From assembly GCA_031254035.1 (NCBI GenBank), contig JAIRVF010000062.1:1-59749 (forward strand): DNA of 59,749 nt. Direction: 5' to 3'. The first letter of the stretch is position 1; every line of letters begins with the position of its first letter. The position numbers were made by a program, and so were the translations under genes. Of the stretch, positions 27,401 to 35,400 are shown in pieces. The DNA comes from Paenibacillus sp. GTDB lineage: Bacteria > Bacillota > Bacilli > Paenibacillales > Paenibacillaceae. Under the pieces are notes generated by a model that was not told the DNA's origin, made no database searches, and worked only from the letters and a program-made list of their open reading frames with translations.

Positions 27401-29450
27401 ACGTACAGGCATCAAACACAGGAGCTCCCGTCTGCAGGATTCGATCCCCTGGTTGGAGAGGGACGTAGTTTGTATTTTTGACAAGACGCACCACGTTTCG
27501 ATGCTGAACCATCACTCCCTTGGGCTGCCCCGTGGAACCGGAGGTGTACATCACATAAGCCAGGCTTGAAGGCGTCAAAGCATCTGAAGCCGTGAGCCCA
27601 CCACTTGGCAGCTGCGAAGTTGTCGGCAAGTCCTCTTCCCGTTCTTCCTCATCAAGGATAATCATTTGGATGCCGCCAAACCGGATATCCGCATAGCATT
27701 TCGGAGTAACGATCCACTTTGCATGACTGTCATGCAGCATATATTCCATGCGGTCCGCTGGGTATTCCGGATCCATTGGCAAATAAGCTCCGCCTGCCTT
27801 CAAAATACCCAGCATGCCCACCACCGTTTCAGCGGTACGATCACCGATTAAGCCAACGATCTGGCCGGGACCGACTCCTCTTCTTCTCAGCCTGGATGCA
27901 AGTCGATTCACATTCGCGTTGAGTTCCCCATAGGTCATCCTGACATCCTTATAAACAAGTGCCGTATTGGATGGAACTCGTTCAGCCTGCCGTTCGAACA
28001 ATTGTACAATGGTTTGATCCCGGGGGTATTCGCCCGCTGTATCGTTAAATTGATATAGTATTTTCCGGCTTTCCTCATCTGTTATGATCGAAATCTCTCG
28101 AATCCGCACATTCGGATATTGGCTAATTTGATTCAGCACATGCTCATAATGTTCGAACAGCTGATCCATCGATGATTGATCATACCGGGTCGCATTATAC
28201 TTGAATTTAACCTCGAGCCCGTCACGAGGCATCAGGATCAAGTTGAAATCATAGTGCGTCTGTTCAAAATCCTCGAGCTCGGTAATGGAAAAAGGCTGCT
28301 CCGATTCATCCAGCGGATCGGCGCTGACTGGGTAATTTTGAAAAGCATAAATATGATTGATTAGATTTCGCTTCATGGTTGAAAGGTTCTGAATTTCTGC
28401 AAGCGGATAAAAATCGTAGTTTTGCGTTTCTAGGGAGATTTGTTGGACTTGTTGAATTAAAGAAGAGAACGATTGGTCGCCGCGGAAAGTGACCCGGATC
28501 GGAACCGTGTTGATAAACAGCCCGACCATTTCCTCGACACCTTCCACTTCGGCTGGACGGCCGGAGGTGACGGAACCGAAGACTACATCCTCCGTTCCGT
28601 TATAGCGGCCCAGCAACAGAGCCCATGCCGACTGGAGAACTGTATTCAAGGTCACTTGATTCGCCCTGGCGAGCTGTTCCAGCCTATGCGTCGTTTCCTC
28701 GCTTATTTTATAACTGCAATCGACCTGAAGATGATCCTCTTGCTGCTCATGGCTGGTGCGAGCCTTTCCGTCCCGAACCTTAATGCCCCCAGATCTCATT
28801 CCGAAGGACGACAGCTCAATTGTGGAGTCATGGCCCTGCAAATAATCGGCCCAGTAGTTTCGGGCTTCATCACGATTTTGCCGATCCAGCCACTGAATAT
28901 AGCTCGCAAACGGAGGAGCCTCGTCCAATTCCACGGCTTCCCCCTTACTTAGCGCTCCATATACTTCAAACAGTTCCTGCACAATCGTTTTTAAACACCA
29001 GCCGTCCATAATGATATGATGGTAGCTCCAAATCAGCTTATACCGGTGGTCATCCATTTGCAGAACGGCTGCACGCAGCAGCATATCCTTGGCCAAGTCG
29101 AATCCTTTCTTCTGGTCGGCTTGGACAAAACGTTGGATATATTGAACCTGCTCCGCTTCGTCCAAATGGGATACGTTCTCGTAGAAGATGGACATGACTC
29201 TTTTTTTGAATACGATCTGCTTCGGGTTTTTCATATTTTCATGGAGGAAGTTCAGTCTTAACACATCGTACTTTTCGATCAGAGCGTTAAAACTGCTTTC
29301 CAACAACCCAACATCCAGCTGCCCCGAAACGATGCAGGAAAACTGTTCAAAATATGCGGTAGACTCTGGGTTTAAATAGGTATGAAACAGCATTCCCTCT
29401 TGCATCGGCGTTAAGTTGTAGACCCCCCCGATCGATAGCTTTTCGTTCAT
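18399..29450 (-). CDS. NRPS, three modules (Val, Leu, Val-like) with a terminal condensation-like domain
   Basis: About 3683 residues; ATG at 29450 is used since GGGAG lies 8 bases upstream. Order: C (10-470, HHIIMDG at 144-150, D-to-L type), A5 (480-975), PCP (Ser1024), C (1080-1525, HHIVADG), A6 (1535-2020), PCP (Ser2066), C (2120-2560, HHTVSDG), A7 (2570-3055), PCP (Ser3103), then a final domain at about 3145-3683. Pocket residues read by alignment to GrsA: A5 D-A-F-W-I-G-G-T-F, the standard valine code; A6 D-A-W-F-I-G-N-I-V, a leucine code; A7 D-V-F-W-I-G-G-S-F, valine- or isoleucine-like. All have TSGSTG and the A10 lysine. There is no thioesterase. The final domain starts like a C domain (EYPISPSQIYHF) but its active site is SHTIFDY (His3386, Asp3390). 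Near the end, INFNYLGEL resembles epimerase domains. It probably releases or cyclises the chain. Confidence 0.92.
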   Translation of the reverse strand: MNEKLSIGGVYNLTPMQEGMLFHTYLNPESTAYFEQFSCIVSGQLDVGLLESSFNALIEKYDVLRLNFLHENMKNPKQIVFKKRVMSIFYENVSHLDEAEQVQYIQRFVQADQKKGFDLAKDMLLRAAVLQMDDHRYKLIWSYHHIIMDGWCLKTIVQELFEVYGALSKGEAVELDEAPPFASYIQWLDRQNRDEARNYWADYLQGHDSTIELSSFGMRSGGIKVRDGKARTSHEQQEDHLQVDCSYKISEETTHRLEQLARANQVTLNTVLQSAWALLLGRYNGTEDVVFGSVTSGRPAEVEGVEEMVGLFINTVPIRVTFRGDQSFSSLIQQVQQISLETQNYDFYPLAEIQNLSTMKRNLINHIYAFQNYPVSADPLDESEQPFSITELEDFEQTHYDFNLILMPRDGLEVKFKYNATRYDQSSMDQLFEHYEHVLNQISQYPNVRIREISIITDEESRKILYQFNDTAGEYPRDQTIVQLFERQAERVPSNTALVYKDVRMTYGELNANVNRLASRLRRRGVGPGQIVGLIGDRTAETVVGMLGILKAGGAYLPMDPEYPADRMEYMLHDSHAKWIVTPKCYADIRFGGIQMIILDEEEREEDLPTTSQLPSGGLTASDALTPSSLAYVMYTSGSTGQPKGVMVQHRNVVRLVKNTNYVPLQPGDRILQTGAPVFDACTFEIWGALLNGLELYMIDKESILDAEQLGKALFDYGITTLWMTSPLFNQLAQQQPALFRPVRHLIIGGDVVSPKHIQLIAEHCEKTTMINGYGPTENTTFSTCHVIRSYEETNIPIGKPIAHSTVYVVDMYGHLSPIGIPGEMWVGGDGVALGYINNEALTSEKFMNNPFVDGDRVYRTGDAVRWLPDGAVEFIGRLDQQVKIRGFRVEIGEIENRIQLHEGVKEAAVKIWDKGESNKSLCAYVVCDDSLSAADLKENLSRSLPDYMIPTHWTFMDQLPLNPNGKVHRQALPEPEGSITYNDGTFVEPRNESEQKLAEIWSSILAVSSIGANDHFFDLGGHSLTALKLITEVKKQFQIQLPLQDVFNTPVLSDMAALISGNEETDYSAIEPALVAEFYPVSSSQKRLFILNGMAGMDTAYNMPFVMRLEGCLDVKRLEFALQTLISRHESLRTSFHLKKGEPIQRVHESVSFDIKHLDAHLGQSLEEIVDSFVAPFDLGTAPLLRAGLAKLKEEQHVLIIDIHHIVADGSSIALIVKEFSDLYNSGAESSDNEDGLGSQAHRIQYKDYAVWQNTQLGSELLQQQERFWLEQFADEPPVLNLLTDYPRPQFQSFEGAVVSVNIDRELSSQLKQLASDTGATLYMILFAAYSILLGKYASQEDIVIGSPTVGRSHADVLQTIGMFVNTIAIRVKPEADKSFAAFLNEVKQSALQAFEHQDYPYEELVEKLGLRRDMSRNPLFDTVFTLQNIDIQEAVLDGLTVQSSSWDGRMSKFDLTLTVTEKDQGMAVDAEFAVKLFKHETITRMLKHFVEVLREIAGNGQIKLADIELLSAEERDQVLIHFNGSKQDFEQHHTAHELFAEQAERTPEHIAVVFKDRQLTYRELDKEAARLASILQAKGFKAGQVTAILIEHSIEMIVAVLGVLKAGGAYVPIDHEYPEDRIAYILEDSGAGLLLTKNSLMPSLDLKIEKIDLEEMLALPADFEAGKTLSPVHCSSSDLAYMIYTSGSTGKPKGVMIEHRSLLNMTRWYQTYYKLTTEDKCTKYAGFGFDASVWEIFPALLTGSELHIIPDEIRYDVHQLVDYYNKQQISVSFLPTAVCEQFCKLDNDSLRVLITGGDKLRLYRSGSYEIVNNYGPTENTIVTTAFKVNGDYDNIPIGKPIDNVRVYILDPNNKLLPVGVPGELCIAGESLARGYMNRPDLTAEKFTTDPFYPGERMYKTGDLARWLPEGNLEYLGRMDEQVKIRGYRIELGEIENVLLKQAGIHEAVVTVVENLKQEKELELCAYVSTSRKFSVREMREFLALELPEYMLPVHYVFLDKLPLTANGKVDRRALPEPDFALAAAANHVPPRSETEQRLAELWSEVLSAAPIGAYSHFFEIGGHSLKAATLTAHIREAFHVDFPLSGIFQYPVLEQMAESIDAFERTRYSLIGRVPDQEYYPVSSAQKRLLILNELEGAGLTYNMPFVLQISGNIDRFRLQQAFDGLIRRHEVLRTSFDLKEGELVQIVHPEVSFAIEQIELADDPSQIKKAVQQFVQPFHLQEAPLIRTKLASLRSDKHILMIDLHHTVSDGASVRLLVEELGLLYNGEQLAETATRIEYKDYAVWQSKMLQTEAYAEQEQYWLERFSGELPVLTLPTDYQRPPMQSFEGDAFSVVIDIDLSSRIREAVAETGTTLYMFLLAGYNILLSKYANQEDVIVGTPTAGRWQKELETVVGMFVNTLAIRNRPEGDKRFKIFLEEVKEHSLQAFENQLVQYEDLLDKLYIKRDVSRNPLFDTMFAMDNVGIEEIRLEDLHIEPYPFDNGTSKFDLMLTASEDGSQIRLDVEYAVKLFRKDTVERMIAHYVQILRTVTANLEIQLSDIGLLLEEERRQIIEDFNCTTTDYPRQTIHELFEEQAVQHAERIAVVCDGIELTYGKLNAKANQLAKVLRDKGIGPDRIVAVMGDRTLEMIIGMLAILKSGGAYLPIDPDYPKDRIEYFFNNSGAKLLLVGNGHAGRAMDGVETIVIDHRQLDDDDAPNLHHETTTSHLAYIMYTSGSTGLPKGVMVEHLGVSRLVRNTNYVRFTKDDRVLQTAAPVFDVSVFDIWGALLNGARLYLVDKFTLLDTVKLETVLRQHRITALWLTSPLFTQFAQQKPDMFRTVNYLIVGGDILSPKHIQLVREQCKHLTVVNGYGPTENTSFSCCFIIEETYEKSVPIGPPISNSTAYIVDKYGNLNPIGVSGELWVGGDGVARGYMNNEELTSQKFIPNPFVPGDRIYRTGDAARWLPDGSIEFIGRIDNQVKIRGFRVEIGEIENALLSHPAIKETVILVKHVEESNKFLCAYVVADVELTFQSLKGFLAQQLPDYMIPSVFIFMEQLPLNVNGKVDRKALPEPEYHGSEAEYTPPRDEAENTIVQIWSEILGIDQISVHSNFFELGGHSLKAMQMVSNLAGAGWDISINQVFAHQTPAELAAYANRSKTVAMVERIADISRAEQWLSSRLRRTCKWQTYFVEDAEYVVVHITGINETLKHEAECLIAKHLDERIHPHYLIDENEQLHLQQAEGKAWVDCMLDSVARMQESYASGITSRQVVKEYPISPSQIYHFIHKDVSGTMVKWNKVIQPELLRQVLRQIVSVEEVMRSVLVQEKEARKEYWQLHESPEQLELPVIDISHYERGTQADILRALMDKFFIKQYTELDPLMYRVLLVKQNVKEYVLLLPFSHTIFDYMSNEVLRNQVLEGYELLSQGRVFEPKRNNTYTEFIEQITKGPEGISPQRFKELFDLPAFGTAAREVTDKIQGRGISSPAEITIINHCIRLAPPHWQHNNPEVKWEIAVAIFAEFFGAYLDMQQIPAWMTHFGRQYEDKSYFDIVGECIDYIPMLLKRDQDMNTQSEMIRQKLQAALDHNIHFTNLVYNESADSSFTEARDSLTAAFEEMPINFNYLGELSEEADLDYLDAEGVNCDDPHRILFMSWCKGDQIHITLVIPAVEDKDSIRSKLDEAARKPMKESRSPRLKGVNI

Positions 29451-29474
29451 GACCATCTCTCCCTGAATTTAATT

Positions 29475-32400
29475 TTATTGATTATAAAAATTCACTATGG
29501 CTTCTAACTCCTCAATAGACAGATCGTCTCCTCCCACGTCGGAAGGCGTCAATTCCTGCGTATCCCGTTCCATACAGTGTTTAATGATCTCTGTCAGCTG
29601 CATCTTGAAGTACCGGCCAAACCGGCTGATGTCTGCTTCGGAAAATTCCGCAAGGTTATATTCGATCGTCATCTCCAGTTGACCATTTTCAACCAACCCC
29701 GTAATATTTAGAGCAATTTCCCGCTCCGCCTCCGGGCTCACAGTTTGTCCGTAAGGAACATTGGAACCCTGAAACACGCCTGTGTTTACATCGTTATCGA
29801 ATTGTCCCAGGTAGTTAAACTTGATTTCAGGCTCCAAGTGAAATCTCGTTTCCCCAAGCTGGTGGTGCGAAGCCAGATATCTCAATAAACCATAACCAAT
29901 CCCCTTGTTCGGAATACGCCTCAAGTTCTCCTTGATCGATTTGATCTGGTAGGATACATCTGCCGAGCTTGGCACGTTGAGTACAACGGGGTAAGTCGAA
30001 GTAAACCATCCCACCGTTCTGCTGATATTTATGTTCTTCAAAATTTCTTCTCGTCCATGACCTTCCAGACAGATCAGGACATGATCCTGCTCGCCTGTCC
30101 ACTGCCACACGGCCCTTCCCAAAGCTGTTAGCAGGATGTCGTTTATTTCCGTGTTATAAGCTTTATGCACTTTACCGAGCAACTGCTCCGTCGCAAGCTT
30201 TGGCAATTGGAAGGAATATGTCATGTTGTCCATCACCTTGGCCGGGCCTGTTCTATGACTTGACTTGGGCAGCGCTTTAGTTGGTGTTGATTCGATTTGT
30301 TTCCAGTAAGACAACTCGGCTTGCATCGACTTACTTTCAGCGTGATCTTTCAAACGCTCCGCCCACGTCCGGAAGGAATCCGTTTTGGCGGGAAGTATAA
30401 TTGGCTCGCCCTTGGCGGCTTGCTGATATGCCACTGTCAGGTCCTCGAACAAAATCCGCCAGGAAATTCCGTCGATGACCAAATGGTGGACCACGATCGC
30501 CAGGTGATCGCCGTTATCCGTCTTGAATAATCCTATCTTGACCAAGGGGCCTCGCTCCAGGTTGATGCTGCCATGAAGCTCATCGATCCTGCGGGACATT
30601 TCCATTTTTCCTTCATCGCCATCCGGTACTGCCGTTACGATCAGATCAAACCAAGAACGTTCGGCCTGTCCGCTTAACCCTTCATTATATTGCGTCCACT
30701 CTCCGGCATTCTGCCTGTAGACCATTCTCAGCGCATCATGGTGACAGATCAGCTCAGTGAAGGCTTTGGACAACAATTCTTCTTCAAATCCGTCCTGTTT
30801 ATAGAGCACGACAGCCTGGTTCCAATGGTTTGCCGGCGAGAAGCCACAATCGAAGAACCACTTTTGAATCGGCGTAAGTTCAACGAATCCTTCGACGGGT
30901 CCCTGATCGATTTCATGGTGATCCAGCTGAATATATTTGGATAGTTTTCTGATCACCGGATTCTGGAACAAGTCTTTCATTTTTAGCGTATATCCCTGGC
31001 TGCTCAATTTAGAGGAGATTTGGATGGCTCGAATCGAATCTCCGCCAAGGTCAAAAAAGTTATGGTCGATTCCAACTTGGCTGATGCCCAAAACCTCTTC
31101 CCAAACCGATGCCATAATTTGTTCTATTTCATTGCGTGGTGCGGTATAATCTCTTGCAAGCGTTGTACTGCGATCAGGAGCCGGCAAGGCGGCCCGATCG
31201 ATCTTGCCGCTAATCAAGAGTGGCAGTTGCTCCAGCGTAACGAAATACGAAGGAATCATATAGCCAGGCAGCGCCTTCTCCAATTCATTTTTAAGCTCCA
31301 GGACACAGGCTTCCTCTTGACCGGTCTTCGAGCCGTCGAATACCAGATAAGCGCATAAATATTTATTTCCGGTTTCATCTTCCCGAGCCAGTACAATCGT
31401 CTGCTTAATATGTGGGGACTGCAAGATGCGGACCTCGATTTCCTCCAGCTCGATGCGGAAGCCCCTGATTTTGACCTGGAAGTCTTTCCGGCCGAGAAAC
31501 TCCAGATTTCCATCCGGAAGCCAGCGCCCCAAATCTCCGGTCTTATAAAGTCGAGGCGGGTTTTCCGTATCGGAAACAAAGGGATCCCTCATGAATGACC
31601 GAGCTGTTCTTTCTGAATCATAGATGTACCCGCGCCCTACGCCAATGCCGGATACGCAGATTTCGCCATAAACACCTGCCGGACACAAGTTCATTTGTTC
31701 GTCGACCACATAAAGATTCAGGTTCGCAAGCGGTTTGCCGATCGGAACTGATGCCATCCCCTCTGGCAGGATTTCTGAGATGACGCATTGGCTGACATCA
31801 TCCCCAGCCTCAGCAGGACCATAAGCGTTTACGATGCCGATCTCGGGGTAAAGATTTAACCATCGCTCTGCCAAATCTGCCTTTATCGTTTCACCGGTTA
31901 TCATTAAATAGCGAAGAGAATGAAGTTTTGCCCGGGTCTGTTCCAGCACATCCAGCATCACCACCAAATAGGATGGAACCACTTCCAGAAGTGTCACTTG
32001 ATCTTCGATCACCGCCTCGATAAACCGCTCTACTTCCAAAACGAGCTCCTGCGGGTAAATTGCTGTTGTTCCGCCAAGAGCCAATGCGCCAAAGCACTGC
32101 CAAACTGAAATATCAAAACAAATATTCGCGTTCTGGGCAAAAACCAGGCGTTGATCCAGCCCCAGTTCATCAGCTTCCGCCAGAATATGGTTCAGCATTC
32201 CCTGATGCTCGATCATCACACCTTTTGGCTTTCCGGTAGAGCCGGAAGTAAATAAAATATAGGCCAAATTGTTCGCAGTAATAGCAATGCCGATATTATC
32301 CGTGCCTTCTCCGCTGATCTCCTCCAGTACTTGGTCCAGGCACAGAATGACGCCATCATACAGCTCGTCCAAGCCATCCTGTATATACGCTGAACGGGTA

Positions 32401-35400
32401 ATTAGTACACGGGCACGGGAATCTGCCAAAATATCCGCTTTTCTCTGCACGCCATACTCCATGTCGATCGGAACATAAGCGCCGCCAGCCTTCCAAATGC
32501 CGAGCACACTTTGTATAAAATCCGGAGAGCGCTCTAGCATAACCGCGGCAATCGCGTCTGCTCCCAGTTCCCCCAATCGTCTCTGCAAGTAATGAGCAAA
32601 CTGGTTAGCCCGCGAATTCAATTCATTATACGTCAACGCATTTCCGGCGAACTTCACCGCTGGCAGATCCGGGTGCTCCAAGGCAAATTGTTCAAAACGC
32701 CGGGGCACGGTAAGGCTAAAGTCATATTCTACGGCTTTCCCTCTACTCAACCCCAATATTTCCTCGCGCTCGTCTGCCAAAAGCATATGAATTCCGGCCA
32801 ACGGGATATCCGGATTAGCCGTAATATTGTGCAGAAGCGTAGTGTAATGCCGCCCGATCCTGTTTGCGGTATCAACGGAAAAAAGATCGGTATTGTATTG
32901 CAAATCAAAGCTGATTTCCACATTGTCCATATACGCATCCAGCATAAGATCGAACTTGGAAATATCATGCTTCAGTTCGTATGGTGTTAAAAGCAGTTCA
33001 CCGATGTGAATTTCCTGTTCCTCGCGGTCCGTCAGATTAAACATCGTGTCAAAGAGGGGATTGCGGCTTGTGTCCCGCTCCACATCCAGCAGCTCCACCA
33101 ATCGCTCAAACGGCAAGTCTTGGTGATCGATCGCGGATAAAGTGCTTTCCTTAACTTCCTGCACAAACTGGCGAAACGTCTTATGCCGCAGCGGGAAATT
33201 GCGAAGCGCCACCGTATTGATGAACATCCCGAGCATGTCCTGCACATCTTGATGATTTCGCCCTGATACCGGAGATCCGACAACGATATCCTCCTGGCCC
33301 GTGTATTTCGACAGCAGAACTTGGTAAGCGGCCAACAATAACGCATATAGGGTCGTGCCTGTATCTTGCGCCAGCTCCCGCACTGCCCTTGATAGCCCGG
33401 GCTGCAACACAAATTGCAGGGTTTGTCCGTTGAAACTTTGCAGCGCCGGCCTGCTATAATCGAGCGGCATGTTCAGCACAGACAGTTCACCGCTAAATTG
33501 GGTCTTCCAGTATTCCTCATGCGCTTTCATCTCTTCGCCAGCTTGTCGTTCATTCAGCCATACGGAATAATCTTTATATTGAATTTCGAGCGGTGGAAGC
33601 TCGTCTCCCATATACAATCGTTCCAGTTCACGAAGCATGATAGGTCCCGACAAACCGTCAGAAACAATATGATGCATATCAATGAGCAGCACCGATTCTT
33701 CGCGCCCGGTAAGAAGCAACTGAACCCGCATCAGGGGTGCCTCCCCCAAATTGAAGGGCTGTACGAACAACAGTATTCGCCGATCGATTTCCTCCTTGGC
33801 CGCACCGATCATTTCTACCGTTTCCAGCTTACACTCCGCCTCGGAATGTATCATTTGAACAAGTTCGCCGTCCACTAAATGAAAGGAAGTTCTGAATCCT
33901 TCATGACGCTGTATAAACCGGTTGACGGTTCGTTGGAATCGCGAAATGTCCAGCGGCCCTTGAATCCGATAGGCGAAAGGCATGTTATAAGTCGTTGACC
34001 CTGAATCCTCCAGGGACTGCAATACATACATTCTCTTTTGCGCAGGGCTTACCGGATAATAGTCCATAACCGGGGCAGGCGAGATGGATACTGTAATGCA
34101 AGGCTGTCCGCTTAATTCCTGAATCCGCCTTGCAAGGAGCTCTACCGTCGGAAACTGGAACACATCCTTCACTTTCGCATCCGCGCCAAGCTCCCCGTGT
34201 ACTCTTGAAACGATGACCGTCGCTTTCAAAGAGTGCCCGCCCAATTCGAAGAAATTATCTTCCATGCTCACCATGCTTACGCCAAGGACCTCTTCCCATA
34301 TGGAAACCAGCGTCTTCTCAACTTCGTTGCGGGCCGTGACAAAAGTACGGTCAGCCCGTTTGGGGCTAGGTTCGGGCAGGGCATTGCGGTCGATCTTCCC
34401 GTTTGCATTATGCGGCATCTCTGCAAGTTGTACAAAAACGGAAGGAACCATATATTCCGGCAAACAAGCGTTTAAATACGCCTTCAGTTCGGATGCTGTA
34501 AGATCGATTTCCGCGGTGTAGTAAGCGTATAAGTACTTTTCGGCTTCACCCGCCCCCTTTACCAGGACCGCAGCTTCACGCACTTGTCGATGCTCAGTCA
34601 ATCGATGTTCGATCTCTCCAAGTTCGATCCGGAAACCTCGTATTTTCACCTGATAATCTTTACGACCTGCAAATTCAATATTTCCATCCGGAAGCCACCG
34701 GCCCAAATCTCCTGTTTTGTATAGTCGTGCGCCAGGCTGCAAGGCAAACAGGTCCTCGATAAAAGACGGCTCCGTCCGCCTTGGATCGTTGAGATATCCT
34801 CTTCCTACCGCAATTCCGGCAACGCATATTTCGCCAATGATGCCCACAGGGCATAAATGCATTTGATCATTCACGATGTAGATTCGGATGTTGGGCAGAG
34901 GTTTGCCAATTGGAATGGATCCCCTGTTCTCCGGCACTTGGTCCATGACATATTGGCATATATCATCAGAAGCTTCCGCCGGCCCGTAAGCATTGACCAT
35001 CTTAATTCCCGGGCAGAGTTCAAACCAGCGTGCGACTATAGCCGGAGTCGCTGCTTCTCCAGTAATCATCAGATGCTCCAGATCTTCAAAACGAATGGAT
35101 TGTGCTTTCACTAAATCCAGCAAAACTGCCAAATAGGAAGGGACGACTTCGAGTAAAGTGACCCGATCGGAAATGATTTGATTTAAAAACCGATCAGGTG
35201 CTAAAATCACCTCATCGGGATAGATTGCTGTTGTCCCGCCAATAACCAAAGCCCCGAAAAACTGCCATACGGAAATGTCAAAACAATGGTTTGCCGTTTG
35301 GGCAAATACGAGATTGTCGGATAACCCTAGATCGTCCACTTCCGCATAAATATGATTCAGCATTCCCAAATGCTCAATCATGACCCCTTTGGGTTTACCC